Program-made: the position numbers and the translations under genes
Source: Nocardioides piscis
Lineage (GTDB): Bacteria; Actinomycetota; Actinomycetes; Propionibacteriales; Nocardioidaceae
Length of the DNA: 64,000 nucleotides
Reading direction: 5' to 3'
NCBI RefSeq assembly: GCF_011300215.1
Contig: NZ_CP049866.1
Coordinates: 3,101,001 to 3,165,000, forward strand
Shown: positions 54,612 to 64,000 of the stretch, one piece after another
How the letters are laid out: each line of letters begins with the position of its first letter
Numbering within the stretch: position 1 is the first letter of the stretch
Notes under the pieces: model-generated
Database searches by the model: none
The model's input: only the letters and a program-made list of their open reading frames with translations
Told to the model about the DNA's origin: nothing

Positions 54612-56143
54612 GCGCCACGGAGTCCGGGCACAACCCGCTGCGCGACCCGCAGGACCGTCGGCTGCCGCGCATCGCCGGACCCTGCGGGCTGGTGCTCTTC
54701 GGGGTGACGGGCGACCTGTCGCGCAAGAAGGTGATGCCGGCGATCTATGACCTTGCCAACCGCGGGCTGCTGCCGCCCGGCTTCAGCCTGGTGGGCTTCG
54801 CCCGGCGTGACTGGGCCGACCAGGACTTCGCCCAGATCGTGCACGACGCGGTCAAGGAGCACGCCCGGACCCCCTTCCGCGAGGAGGTGTGGAGGCAGCT
54901 CTCCGAGGGATTCCGGTTCGTGCCGGGAGAGTTCGACGACGACAACGCCTTCGAGCAGCTCCGGCGCACGGTCGAGGAGCTCGACCAGCTGCGCGGGACG
55001 GGCGGCAACATGGCCTTCTACCTCGCGATCCCACCCGCCTTCTTCGGCACCGTGGTCGGTCAGCTCAAGGAGCACGGCCTCGCCGACGGCCGCGATGACC
55101 AGTGGCGCCGGGTCGTGGTGGAGAAGCCGTTCGGGCACGACCTCGAATCGGCCCGCGAGCTCAACGACGTCCTGGCCGGGGTCTTCGAGCCCGAGCAGAT
55201 CTTCCGGATCGACCACTACCTCGGCAAGGAGACGGTTCAGAACATCCTGGCGATGCGCTTCGCCAACAACATGTTCGAGCCGATCTGGAACGCCCACTAC
55301 GTCGACCACGTCCAGATCACGATGGCCGAGGACATCGGCATCGGGGGCCGCGCCGGCTACTACGACGGCATCGGCGCAGCGCGCGACGTCATCCAGAACC
55401 ACCTGCTGCAGCTGATGGCGCTGGTGGCGATGGAGGAGCCCATCTCCTTCGACGCCGAGAGCCTGCGGGTGGAGAAGCAGAAGGTGCTCGCCTCGGCCGA
55501 GCTCCCCCGCCGCCTCGACACCACGACCGCACGCGGGCAGTACGCCGCCGGGTGGCAGGGCGGCGAGAAGGTGATCGGCTTCCTCGACGAGGAGGGGATC
55601 ACGTCGACGTCGGCCACCGAGACCTTCGCGGCGATCACCGTGCACGTCGAGACGCGTCGCTGGGCCGGGGTCCCGTTCTACCTGCGCACAGGCAAGAGGC
55701 TGGGGCGACGGGTCACCGAGGTCGCCATCGTGTTCAAGCGGGCACCGCACCTGCCCTTCCACGACACCACGACCGAGGAGCTCACCCAGAACGCCCTGGT
55801 CATCCGCGTGCAGCCCGACGAGGGCATGACCATGCGGTTCGGCTCCAAGGTGCCGGGGACGGCGATGGAGATCCGCGACGTCAACATGGACTTCGCGTAC
55901 GGCGGTTCGTTCACCGAGGCCAGCGCCGAGGCCTACGAACGGCTGATCCTCGACGTCCTGCTCGGCGAGCCGCCGTTGTTCCCCCAGCACGAGGAGGTCG
56001 AGCAGTCGTGGCGACTCCTCGACCCGGTGATCGAGCACTGGGCACGCAAGGGCAAGCCGGAGCCCTACCCGGCCGGCACGTGGGGCCCAGCCTCAGCCGA
56101 TGCCATGCTGGCCCGCGACGACCGAGTCTGGCGGAGACCCTAG
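54608..56143 (+). CDS. zwf: Glucose-6-phosphate dehydrogenase
   Basis: A 511-residue enzyme. The NADP-binding [11 protein letters not shown] is near residue 31-41. The active-site RIDHYLGKE lies about residue 197-205, and FYLRTGKRL with NALVIRVQP marks the C-terminal domain. It makes 6-phosphogluconolactone and NADPH. The GTG start overlaps the pgi stop by 4 bases, so pgi translation through to its true end should matter for coupling. opcA follows. Confidence 0.97.
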   Translation: MSATESGHNPLRDPQDRRLPRIAGPCGLVLFGVTGDLSRKKVMPAIYDLANRGLLPPGFSLVGFARRDWADQDFAQIVHDAVKEHARTPFREEVWRQLSEGFRFVPGEFDDDNAFEQLRRTVEELDQLRGTGGNMAFYLAIPPAFFGTVVGQLKEHGLADGRDDQWRRVVVEKPFGHDLESARELNDVLAGVFEPEQIFRIDHYLGKETVQNILAMRFANNMFEPIWNAHYVDHVQITMAEDIGIGGRAGYYDGIGAARDVIQNHLLQLMALVAMEEPISFDAESLRVEKQKVLASAELPRRLDTTTARGQYAAGWQGGEKVIGFLDEEGITSTSATETFAAITVHVETRRWAGVPFYLRTGKRLGRRVTEVAIVFKRAPHLPFHDTTTEELTQNALVIRVQPDEGMTMRFGSKVPGTAMEIRDVNMDFAYGGSFTEASAEAYERLILDVLLGEPPLFPQHEEVEQSWRLLDPVIEHWARKGKPEPYPAGTWGPASADAMLARDDRVWRRP

Positions 56144-56199
56144 ATGACCTCACCCCACGCAATCCCTCGCTTCGCTCCCGATTCCGAGGGGACCCCGAG

Positions 56200-57111
56200 A
56201 TGATCGAGCTCATCGACACCACCTCGTCGCGGATCGCGGCCGAGTTCGTCCGTGCCCGGACCCGGGCCGGCAGCCCCGCCATGGGGATGGTGATGACCCT
56301 GATCATCGTCACCCCCGAGGAGGACGCCTCCGAGGCGATGAAGGCCGCGCAGCGAGCCTCGCGCGAGCATCCCTCCCGCGTGCTCGGCGTGATCCTCGGC
56401 GACGGTCGCGGTGCCCCGCAGGTCAACGCACAGGTCGGCAGCGGCGACGGGTGGGGCGGCGAGACCGCCTTGATCAGGCTCAAGGGCGAGGTGGTCCGGC
56501 ATGCCGAGTCTGTGGTCCTGCCGCTCCTGCTTCCCGACTCCCCCGTCGCGATCTGGTGGCCGACCACGGCTCCGGCTGATCCGGCCGCCGACCCCCTGGG
56601 AGCCCTGGCCCGGCGGCGGATCACCGACTCCGCCGCGGTCACCCGCGGCAAGTCCACTGCCATGCTGAACCAGTGCAAGGTCTATGCGCCCGGCAACACC
56701 GACCTGAGCTGGACCCGCCTCACGCCCTGGCGGGCCCTGCTCGCCGCAGCCCTCGACCAGCACCCGCTCAAGGTGACCGGGGCCTCGGTGACCGCTGAAC
56801 GGATCAGCCCGAGCGCAGACCTGTTGGTCGCCTGGCTCGCCGACCGGCTCAAGGTCGAGGTGACCAGGCACAGCTCGGACGGTCCGGGGATCACCGACGT
56901 CTCGCTGGAGACCAAGGAAGGCCCCATCACCATCTCCCGTGCCGACGGACGGCTGGCCACGTTCTCCTCCCCCGACCGACCCGACCGACCCGTTGCGCTC
57001 AAGCGGCGCGAGGTGCCTGCCCTGCTCGCCGAGGAGCTGCGTCGCCTGGACGAGGACGATGTCTATGCCTCGACCGCGAAGCGCCTGGTGGCGCTGAGGA
57101 AGTCGTCATGA
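56200..57111 (+). CDS. opcA: Glucose-6-phosphate dehydrogenase assembly protein OpcA
   Basis: A 303-residue actinobacterial/cyanobacterial OpcA. VLPLLLPDSPVAIWWPTTAP and DLSWTRLTPWRALLAAALDQ are the signature regions. It activates Zwf allosterically, and the gene order zwf-opcA-pgl is conserved. The ATG follows a GAGGGGACCCCGAG region 56 bases after zwf. An upstream frame is antisense-like within zwf and rejected. Confidence 0.94.
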   Translation: MIELIDTTSSRIAAEFVRARTRAGSPAMGMVMTLIIVTPEEDASEAMKAAQRASREHPSRVLGVILGDGRGAPQVNAQVGSGDGWGGETALIRLKGEVVRHAESVVLPLLLPDSPVAIWWPTTAPADPAADPLGALARRRITDSAAVTRGKSTAMLNQCKVYAPGNTDLSWTRLTPWRALLAAALDQHPLKVTGASVTAERISPSADLLVAWLADRLKVEVTRHSSDGPGITDVSLETKEGPITISRADGRLATFSSPDRPDRPVALKRREVPALLAEELRRLDEDDVYASTAKRLVALRKSS

Positions 57112-57839
57112 CGGCGCCGGAGATGGTCGTCCACGAGGACGCCTCGACCCTGGCCGGCGACGTCGCGTCCCGGCTGCTCTCCCGCATCGAGGAGGCGCAG
57201 GGCCGCGGAGAGGTCCCCCACATCGGGCTCACCGGCGGCTCGATCGCCGATGCCATCCACCGCGAGGTCGCCCGCCGTGCCACCGACTCGTCGGTCGACT
57301 GGTCGCGCGTCGTGATCTGGTGGGGTGACGAGCGGTTCGTCCCAGCGTCCTCACCCGACCGCAACGCCCACCAGGCACGCTCCGCCCTGCTCGACCAGCT
57401 GCCCCTGTCGCCGGACAACATCCACGAGGTCCCCGCGGCCGACGAAGTCGCAACGGCTGAGGAGTCGGCGTCGGCATACTCCGCGACGATGCGCTCCGTG
57501 GGGGCGGGCTCCTTCGAGGTCCTGATGCTCGGCGTCGGCCCGGACGGGCACGTCGCATCGCTCTTCCCCGGGCACGTGGCGCTCGACGTCACCGACCAGA
57601 TCGCGGTGGCGGTCCACGACTCCCCCAAGCCTCCACCCGACCGGGTCAGCCTGACCTTCGAGGCCATCAACCGCGCCAAGGCCGTGTGGTTCCTGGTCAG
57701 CGGCGGCGACAAGACCGACGCCGTCGCCGCGGCCATCGACGGTGGGGATCGGCACGAGATCCCGGCCCGCGGCGTGCGCGGGACCTCGGAGACGGTCTGG
57801 CTCATCGATGAGGCCGCAGCCAGCCGGATCCCCCGCTGA
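57108..57839 (+). CDS. pgl: 6-phosphogluconolactonase
   Basis: A 243-residue DevB-type lactonase. LTGGSIADAIH, IWWGDERFVPASSPDRN and LMLGVGPDGHVASLFPGH are the conserved blocks. It hydrolyses the Zwf product. The ATG overlaps the opcA stop by 4 bases. It is the last gene of the tkt operon; the next 160 bases hold a long palindrome and no gene. Confidence 0.95.
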   Translation: MTAPEMVVHEDASTLAGDVASRLLSRIEEAQGRGEVPHIGLTGGSIADAIHREVARRATDSSVDWSRVVIWWGDERFVPASSPDRNAHQARSALLDQLPLSPDNIHEVPAADEVATAEESASAYSATMRSVGAGSFEVLMLGVGPDGHVASLFPGHVALDVTDQIAVAVHDSPKPPPDRVSLTFEAINRAKAVWFLVSGGDKTDAVAAAIDGGDRHEIPARGVRGTSETVWLIDEAAASRIPR

Positions 57840-57863
57840 TCCGACAGGACCGCGGAGGTCGAT

Positions 57864-57895
57864 TCGATCATTGACTGACGTCAGTCAATGATCGA
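57864..57895. promoter_or_regulatory. Perfect 32-bp palindrome, likely TetR operator
   Basis: TCGATCATTGACTGAC followed by its exact reverse complement, centred at 57879/57880. The core TTGACTGACGTCAGTCAA is the type of site bound by many TetR repressors. It lies 105 bases before the start of a TetR-like gene and 25 bases after pgl. It may control that gene, or act as a terminator hairpin for the pgl operon; both are compatible. Confidence 0.7.
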
Positions 57896-58000
57896 GTTGA
57901 GGGCCTCGCAGGGGGACCCTGTGGAGGAGCGTGTGCGACGCGCGCGTCATGCTGCTTCGCTCATGGCGTGGCAGCTCTCTCCCATCGTCGTGACCGACCC

Positions 58001-58546
58001 ATGTTCGCGTTCACCAGTCAGGCCAAGGCTGACATGGCGACTGACCTGGCGATCCCGGTCATGGCTGAACAAGGCTGGCAAGCCGTCACCCTGGCGAATG
58101 TCGGTGCGCGCGGGAACATGTCGAAGCAGTCGGTCCAAGCGTGGTTTGGCGGCGTGCAACCGCTCCGGGAGCAGATCGCATGGCGCTACGCGCGACGCTG
58201 GACGCAGCTGCTGTCCTACCAGCTGGCTGGTGCCTACAACCCACCTGGCCCGAACGCTGCGACAGTGGCGAAGCGGCTGCTTCCCGCGGACGAGGACGGC
58301 ATCGTCTTCGCCCGCGTCTGGCTCGCCATCTGCGAGGCCGGCAGGAGCGACGCCGCCGTCGGAGCCGCCACCGTGTTCGGCGAGCAGGAGCAGCACGCCA
58401 TGATCCGGAGATGGTTGCCTGACGAGCAGTCGGGGGCGGTTCGGGCGCTGGCCGCACTGGTCACCGGACTGAGGGCTGACCTCTGCTCACCCGAGCCGAT
58501 CACCCTCGCCGACGCGAGAAGCTGCGCCGAGAGCCTCAAAAGATGA
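58001..58546 (+). CDS. TetR-like transcriptional regulator
   Basis: A 181-residue protein. Helices at VMAEQGWQAVTLANVGARGNMSKQSVQAWFGGVQPL fit the TetR helix-turn-helix, though GARGNMSKQSV is divergent from the usual RAGVSKGT. The C-terminal part is helical with a WLAICEAGRSD segment. An in-frame ATG at 57968 would extend it by 11 residues. The 32-bp palindrome upstream is its likely operator. The 3' end overlaps the rbpA-like gene by 11 bases. Its ligand is unknown. Confidence 0.78.
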   Translation: MFAFTSQAKADMATDLAIPVMAEQGWQAVTLANVGARGNMSKQSVQAWFGGVQPLREQIAWRYARRWTQLLSYQLAGAYNPPGPNAATVAKRLLPADEDGIVFARVWLAICEAGRSDAAVGAATVFGEQEQHAMIRRWLPDEQSGAVRALAALVTGLRADLCSPEPITLADARSCAESLKR

Positions 58547-58844
58547 TGTCGCCCGACTTGCGCCGACTGCGCAGGAGCTGGATGGCCTCGTCGAGGATGT
58601 CGGCAGCCTCGGTCTCGGAGCGACGCTCCTTCACGTAGGCGAGGTGGGTCTTGTAGGGCTCGTTCTTCGGCGCCGGCGGCGGGTTGTCGCAGTCACGACT
58701 GGCCGGGAGCCCGCACTTGGGGCAGTCCCAGTTGTCCGGCGCGGCGGCCTCGACCGCGAACGCGACCACCGAGCGGTGCTCGTGTGCGCAGAAATAGGTG
58801 ATCAGCTGACGTGGGGCGGCCTCGCCGCGCTCCGCCTCACCCAT
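58536..58844 (-). CDS. rbpA: RbpA-family RNA polymerase-binding protein, apparent N-terminal frameshift
   Basis: The open frame gives 102 residues: APRQLITYFCAHEH, NWDCPKCGLPASRDC, PPPAPKNEPYKTHLAYVKERR. The Cys pairs and C-terminal helix fit the RbpA family, in the paralogue type that sits by secG in Streptomyces. Homologues have ~20 more N-terminal residues. Here VAGGGNAIRG is encoded from a GTG at 58894 in one frame and SRVGAGPMGEAERG in the next. A single extra G in the four-G run (58866-58869) would join them. RbpA proteins bind RNA polymerase and the primary sigma factor. Confidence 0.85.
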   Translation of the reverse strand: MGEAERGEAAPRQLITYFCAHEHRSVVAFAVEAAAPDNWDCPKCGLPASRDCDNPPPAPKNEPYKTHLAYVKERRSETEAADILDEAIQLLRSRRKSGDIIF

Positions 58845-58931
58845 CGGACCAGCGCCGACCCGGCTCCCCGGATCGCATTCCCTCCACCAGCCACCGTCAG
58901 TCTCTTTCTCTCAATTCCTGCGGAAACTTGA

Positions 58932-59171
58932 TCATGAACCGCTGTAGGCCTTGAGCAGTCCGAGCGCGATCACGCACGCGAACCAGATGACGCCCATGCC
59001 GATGGTGAAACGATCGAGGTTGCGCTCGGCGACCGACGAACCGCCCAGCGAGCTGGAGACACCGCCTCCGAACATGTCGGACAGACCGCCGCCACGTCCC
59101 TTGTGCAGGAGGACGAGCAGGATCAGGACGGCGCTCGTCGCAACGAGCAGGACAGTGAAGAGCATTTCCAC
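58932..59171 (-). CDS. secG: Preprotein translocase subunit SecG
   Basis: A 79-residue protein of two transmembrane helices (MLFTVLLVATSAVLILLVLL and FTIGMGVIWFACVIALGLL) separated by the Gly/Ser-rich GGGLSDMFGGGVSSSLGGSS loop typical of SecG. It assists the SecYEG channel. TAGGCT (59179-59184) ends 7 bases before the GTG start, so it can be transcribed leaderless as well as with tpiA, whose stop is 30 bases upstream. Confidence 0.95.
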   Translation of the reverse strand: MEMLFTVLLVATSAVLILLVLLHKGRGGGLSDMFGGGVSSSLGGSSVAERNLDRFTIGMGVIWFACVIALGLLKAYSGS

Positions 59172-59201
59172 GAGCGGCAGCCTACGTCAGGACGTGCACA
59201 G

Positions 59202-59999
59202 TCACAGGACCGGCATCTCATAGAAGCGACAGATCCCACCGAACTCGTCGACCTGGAGGCTGGCGCCGCCCACCAGGGCGCCGTCCACGTCGGCCTTCTC
59301 CATGATGCCGGCGACGTTGGCGGCCTTGACCGAGCCGCCGTAGAGCACGCGGACGGAGTCCGCGGCACTGTCGCCGTGGAGCTCCCTGATGCGGGCGCGG
59401 ATGGCCGCGCACACCTCCTGCGCGTCGTCCGGGGTCGCGACCTCGCCGGTGCCGATGGCCCACACGGGTTCGTAGGCCACCACCAGGCCGGCCACCTGCT
59501 CGGCCGTGAAGCCAGCGAGTGAACCTTCCACCTGCGCCAGCGTGTGGGGCACGTGCTGCCCCGCTTGCCGGACCTCGAGACCTTCGCCGACGCACACGAT
59601 CGGGGTCATCCCTGCAGCCAGGGCCTTGTGGGCCTTGGCGTTGACGACCTCGTCGGTCTCAGCGTGATGTTCGCGCCGCTCCGAGTGGCCCACCACGACG
59701 TAGGAACAGCCCAGCTTGGCGAGCATGCCGGCGGAGATCTCACCGGTGTAGGCGCCACTGTCGTGGGTCGAGACGTCCTGCGCGGCATACTTGATCGAGA
59801 GCCGGTCGCCGTCGACCAGCGTCTGCACAGAGCGCAGGTCGGTGAACGGCGGCACGACGACCACCTCGACCTTGCCGTAGTCGTGCTTCTTGTCCGACAG
59901 GGTCCAGGCGAGCTTCTGGACCAGGACGACTGCCTCCTGGTGATTGAGGTTCATCTTCCAGTTGCCAGCCATCAGCGGCGTGCGCAGCGTGGTCGTCAC
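59202..59999 (-). CDS. tpiA: Triose-phosphate isomerase
   Basis: A 265-residue TIM barrel. [16 protein letters not shown] (with the substrate Asn and Lys), [14 protein letters not shown] (catalytic His), [14 protein letters not shown] (catalytic Glu) and [14 protein letters not shown] (phosphate loop) are all present. It interconverts DHAP and glyceraldehyde-3-phosphate. The GTG at 59999 lies 4 bases after the pgk stop. Earlier in-frame codons would run antisense-like into pgk. Confidence 0.97.
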   Translation of the reverse strand: MTTTLRTPLMAGNWKMNLNHQEAVVLVQKLAWTLSDKKHDYGKVEVVVVPPFTDLRSVQTLVDGDRLSIKYAAQDVSTHDSGAYTGEISAGMLAKLGCSYVVVGHSERREHHAETDEVVNAKAHKALAAGMTPIVCVGEGLEVRQAGQHVPHTLAQVEGSLAGFTAEQVAGLVVAYEPVWAIGTGEVATPDDAQEVCAAIRARIRELHGDSAADSVRVLYGGSVKAANVAGIMEKADVDGALVGGASLQVDEFGGICRFYEMPVL

Positions 60000-60003
60000 G
60001 GGC

Positions 60004-61218
60004 TCAGTCCCTTTCAAGAACAGCGATGCCGGGCAGTTCCTTGCCCTCGAGGTATTCGAGCGACGCCCCGCCACCCGTCGAGATGTGACCGAAGGAGGCC
60101 TCGTCGAACCCGAGCTGGCGTACGGCGGCCGCAGAGTCGCCACCGCCGACGACCGAGAGGCCGTCCACCTTGGTCAGTGCCTCTGCCACCGCACGGGTGC
60201 CGCCGGCGAACGCGTCGACCTCGAACACCCCCATGGGCCCGTTCCAGAACACGGTCCGGGCATCGGCGAGCGAAGCGGCGAAGGCCTTCGCGGACTCCGG
60301 GCCGATGTCGAGCCCGAGGGCGTCGGCCGGGATGGCGTCGGCCGCCACGACCTGCGGGGACGGGTCGGCGTCACCGGACGGGAAGGTGGTGTCGACGACG
60401 ATGTCGGTGGGGAGGACGATCTCGACCCCACGCTCGGTCGCCTCGGCGAGGTAGCGGCGACAGACGTCGAGCTGGTCCTCCTCGAGCAGGCTCTTGCCGA
60501 CCTCGTGCCCCTGGGCCTTGAGGAAGGTGAAGACCATCCCGCCGCCGATCAGCAGCTTGTCGGCCTTCTCGAGCAGGTTGTCGATGACACCGAGCTTGTC
60601 GGAGACCTTGGAGCCGCCGAGCACCACGACGTAGGGGCGCTGCGGGTCCACCGTGAGTCGACGAAGCACGTTGATCTCGGCGCTGACCAGGTTGCCCATG
60701 GCCGAGGGCAGCAGCCTGGCGACGTCATAGACGCTCGCCTGCCTGCGGTGCACGACACCGAACCCGTCGGAGACGAACGCGTCGGCGAGCTTCGCCAGCT
60801 GGCCTGCGAACGAGCCCCGCACCTCGTCGTCCTTGCTCGTCTCGCCCTCGTTGAAGCGGACGTTCTCGAGCACGGCGACGTCGCCGTCACCGAGCGCGGC
60901 GACGGTCTCGTTGGCGCTCTCACCCACCGTGTCGGTCGCAAAGGCGACGTCGCGGCCCAGCAGCTCCCCCAGCCGGGCGGCCACGGGAGCGAGCGAGAAC
61001 GCCGAGTCGGGCGCACCCTTGGGACGCCCGAGGTGTGCGACCACCAGGACGCGGGCTCCGGCTTCGGAGAGCTGCCTGATCGTGGGCACGCTGGCGCGGA
61101 TCCGGCCGTCGTCGGTGATGGTGTCACCGTCGAGCGGGACGTTGAGGTCGGAGCGGACCAGGACCCGCTTGCCCCGGAGGTCTCCGAGGGAGGCGATGTC
61201 CGCAGTGTGGGTCGACAC
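60004..61218 (-). CDS. pgk: Phosphoglycerate kinase
   Basis: A 404-residue kinase with the N-terminal [24 protein letters not shown], and the C-terminal [19 protein letters not shown] and [11 protein letters not shown]. It makes ATP from 1,3-bisphosphoglycerate. The ATG lies 3 bases after the gap stop, so gap-pgk-tpiA form one operon on the minus strand. Confidence 0.97.
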   Translation of the reverse strand: MSTHTADIASLGDLRGKRVLVRSDLNVPLDGDTITDDGRIRASVPTIRQLSEAGARVLVVAHLGRPKGAPDSAFSLAPVAARLGELLGRDVAFATDTVGESANETVAALGDGDVAVLENVRFNEGETSKDDEVRGSFAGQLAKLADAFVSDGFGVVHRRQASVYDVARLLPSAMGNLVSAEINVLRRLTVDPQRPYVVVLGGSKVSDKLGVIDNLLEKADKLLIGGGMVFTFLKAQGHEVGKSLLEEDQLDVCRRYLAEATERGVEIVLPTDIVVDTTFPSGDADPSPQVVAADAIPADALGLDIGPESAKAFAASLADARTVFWNGPMGVFEVDAFAGGTRAVAEALTKVDGLSVVGGGDSAAAVRQLGFDEASFGHISTGGGASLEYLEGKELPGIAVLERD

Positions 61219-61221
61219 GGA

Positions 61222-62295
<1,074 letters not shown>

Positions 62296-63282
62296 TCAGC
62301 TTTCGTCGGCCAGCATCTCCGGGGTCAGCGAGGACTCCGTGTCGGGGATGCCGAGCTCCTCGGCGCGCTTGTCGGCCATGGCCAGGAGCCGCCTGATCCG
62401 GCCTGCGATCGCGTCCTTGGTCAGCACCGGCTCGTGGAGCTGACCGAGCTCCTCCAGCGAGGCGTTCTTGTGCTCGAGCCGCAGGTGACCGGCGAGCTTG
62501 AGGTGGTCGGGCACCTCCTCGGCCAGGATCTCCAGTGCACGCTCGACACGGGCCCCGGCTGCAACGGCGGCGCGCGCGGAGCGACGGAGGTTGGCGTCGT
62601 CGAAGTTGGCGAGGCGGTTGGCCGTCGCCCGGACCTCGCGCCGCATGCGGCGCTCCTCCCAGGCCATCAGCGACTCGTGCGCGCCCAGGCGGGTCAGCAG
62701 CGCTCCGATGGCGTCACCGTCGCGGATGACGACGCGGTCGACCCCGCGCACCTCGCGGGCCTTGGCGCTGATCCCGAGCCTGCGGGCGACGCCGACGATG
62801 GCCAAGGCAGCCTCGGGCCCGGGGCAGGTCACCTCGAGCGACGAGGAGCGGCCGGGCTCGGTGAGGGACCCGTGGGCCAGGAACGCACCCCGCCAGGCCG
62901 CGACGGCGTCGCAGCCGCCGCCTGACACCACGGCCGGCGGCAGGCCGCGGACCGGACGCCCACGCTGGTCGAGCAGGCCGGTCTGGCGGGCCAGGGCCTC
63001 ACCGTCCTTGACGACGCGGACGATGTAACGGCTGCCCTTGCGGATGCCGTTGCCCTGCACCATGACGACGTCGGACTGGTGGCCGTAGACCTCGGAGATG
63101 TCGGTGCGGAGCCGACGGGCCGCAGCACCGGTGTCGAGCTCGGCCTCGACGACGATCCGGCCGCTCACGATGTGGAGGCCGCCGGCGAACCGCAGCATCG
63201 TGGCGACTTCGGCCTTCCGGCAGCAGGTCTTGGTGATCTGGGTGTTGGCGAGCTCTGCCTTCACCTGCGCCGTCATCGCCAT
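62296..63282 (-). CDS. whiA: WhiA, sporulation/cell-division regulator
   Basis: A 328-residue protein. The N-terminal half is a degenerate homing-endonuclease-like (LAGLIDADG) domain: [21 protein letters not shown] and [24 protein letters not shown]. The C-terminal HTH has [28 protein letters not shown]. WhiA controls division and septation genes in actinobacteria and is conserved next to yvcK, as here. The start codon has no strong ribosome-binding site. It ends 78 bases before gap. Confidence 0.95.
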   Translation of the reverse strand: MAMTAQVKAELANTQITKTCCRKAEVATMLRFAGGLHIVSGRIVVEAELDTGAAARRLRTDISEVYGHQSDVVMVQGNGIRKGSRYIVRVVKDGEALARQTGLLDQRGRPVRGLPPAVVSGGGCDAVAAWRGAFLAHGSLTEPGRSSSLEVTCPGPEAALAIVGVARRLGISAKAREVRGVDRVVIRDGDAIGALLTRLGAHESLMAWEERRMRREVRATANRLANFDDANLRRSARAAVAAGARVERALEILAEEVPDHLKLAGHLRLEHKNASLEELGQLHEPVLTKDAIAGRIRRLLAMADKRAEELGIPDTESSLTPEMLADES

Positions 63283-63303
63283 ACGCCGATCCTTTCACGA
63301 ACG

Positions 63304-64000
63304 TCAATCACCACGGGCCGTAATCCCCCCCATGATCGTCTCGAAGGCGGCGGCCAGCTTGTCGTGGTCGTGTCGAACGGATCCGTCCTCCGCGGCGATG
63401 TCGGCCAGGCAGAGCTCCGCCCCCATGCTGCCCACTGCCTGCTCGAGCGCTTCGGGCCGGGTGACGCTGCGGACATCGGCGAGCACCGTGTGGATCTTCA
63501 GGTCTGGCGCGTGCTCGAAGAGCGCTGCGAGGAGGTCCTCGGGCTCGTAGCCGGGTGTCTCGCCCTCCTGCGGCGCGAGGTTGAGCACGACGACGAGGCC
63601 CGCCGAGGTGTCCACCAGCGCCTGACGCAGCTCGGGCACCATCAGGTGCGGGATCACCGAGGTGAACCAGGAGCCCGGCCCCAGGACGACCCAGTCGGCG
63701 GACATGACGGCGTCGACTGCCTCCGAGCAGGGCTGGGGGCCGGGAGGGTCGAGGGCGACCGAGACGATCTCGCCCGTCGTGGTCGCGACCTCGACCTGGC
63801 CGCGCACGGTCGTGACCTCGTCGGGAGCACCCGGCTCCACCCCGCGCACCTCCGCGGTCATGTCGATCGGGGTGATGGCCATCGGCAGCACCCGCCCGCG
63901 GGCGCCCAGCAGCCGGCCGACCCAGTCGAGCGCCCGGACCGGGTCACCCATCAGCTCCCAGAGGCCGACGATCAGGAGGTTGCCGACGACGTGTCCTCGC
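63304..64000 (-). CDS. yvcK: YvcK/CofD-like gluconeogenesis factor (N-terminus beyond window)
   Basis: The frame runs off the right edge at RGHVVGNLLIVGLWELMGDP, so only the C-terminal ~230 residues are seen. VVLGPGSWFTSVIPHLMVPELRQAL and VLNLAPQEGETPGYEPEDLLAAL are typical UPF0052 blocks. YvcK proteins bind UDP-sugars and influence carbon flux and cell shape. It precedes whiA by 21 bases, the usual rapZ-yvcK-whiA order. Confidence 0.92.
   Translation of the reverse strand, partial: RGHVVGNLLIVGLWELMGDPVRALDWVGRLLGARGRVLPMAITPIDMTAEVRGVEPGAPDEVTTVRGQVEVATTTGEIVSVALDPPGPQPCSEAVDAVMSADWVVLGPGSWFTSVIPHLMVPELRQALVDTSAGLVVVLNLAPQEGETPGYEPEDLLAALFEHAPDLKIHTVLADVRSVTRPEALEQAVGSMGAELCLADIAAEDGSVRHDHDKLAAAFETIMGGITARGD

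Noticed and set aside
57888..58403. Alternative plus-strand frame through the TetR-like gene
   Set aside because: Its translation is Arg/Ser/Thr-rich and domain-free, whereas the chosen frame has a TetR helix-turn-helix.

Overview
The window is very GC-rich, almost fully coding DNA from an actinobacterium. Gene content and order point to the Nocardioidaceae or a near relative: an InhA-type enoyl reductase behind FabG, WhiA, an RbpA-family protein, OpcA, heme A/O synthases, and a sufR-B-D-Rieske-C-S-U-T operon. Many genes have a TANNNT -10 box only 6-10 bases before the start codon, the actinobacterial leaderless pattern. From memory, the 36-64 kb half follows the gene order of the Mycobacterium tuberculosis Rv1420-Rv1466 and Streptomyces SCO1930-SCO1950 regions. 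The species cannot be fixed from the sequence alone.

Layout. 1-12.4 kb: housekeeping genes. These are a membrane SpoIIE-type phosphatase (cut by the window edge), a hydrolase, a TauE-like transporter, an SPFH/NfeD pair, an orphan ABC ATPase, serB, a SixA-like phosphatase, fabG-fabI, dodecin, moaA and a SURF1 protein. 12.4-15.1 kb: a methyltransferase and a solute-binding lipoprotein. 15.3-25.8 kb: a nine-gene minus-strand locus resembling a type VII secretion system. It has an RDD-FHA protein, a 1498-residue FHA/three-ATPase EccC/EssC-like motor, two small WXG100-like proteins, an LXG-like candidate substrate and four unrecognised proteins. It has its own promoter and ends at two tandem hairpins. 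None of EccB, EccD, EccE or mycosin is in the window. This is the most likely under-described system here.

25.8-34.6 kb: an ABC exporter, an enoyl-CoA hydratase, a VOC protein, an ABC-F protein, a zinc metallopeptidase, a phosphotransferase, and a tight trio of ASCH-like, NYN nuclease-like and acVLRF1 peptidyl-tRNA hydrolase genes. 34.2-40.8 kb: the suf iron-sulfur assembly operon headed by sufR. 40.8-49.5 kb: a TetR/DrrAB-like efflux unit with a double operator, membrane-lipid-type enzymes, and a second ABC pair leading into ctaA, with ctaB convergent.

49.6-57.8 kb: a pentose-phosphate/glycolysis operon (tkt, tal, pgi, zwf, opcA, pgl) in which pgi is frameshifted. 57.9-64 kb: a TetR gene preceded by a perfect 32-bp palindrome, an rbpA-like gene with an apparent N-terminal frameshift, then the minus-strand run yvcK-whiA-gap-pgk-tpiA-secG. 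The two frameshifts (pgi and rbpA) would each be repaired by one extra G in a short G run, so sequencing or assembly error is the first explanation to test. No rRNA, tRNA, CRISPR array, insertion sequence, integrase or replication origin was recognised, and no gene-free stretch exceeds 300 bases.
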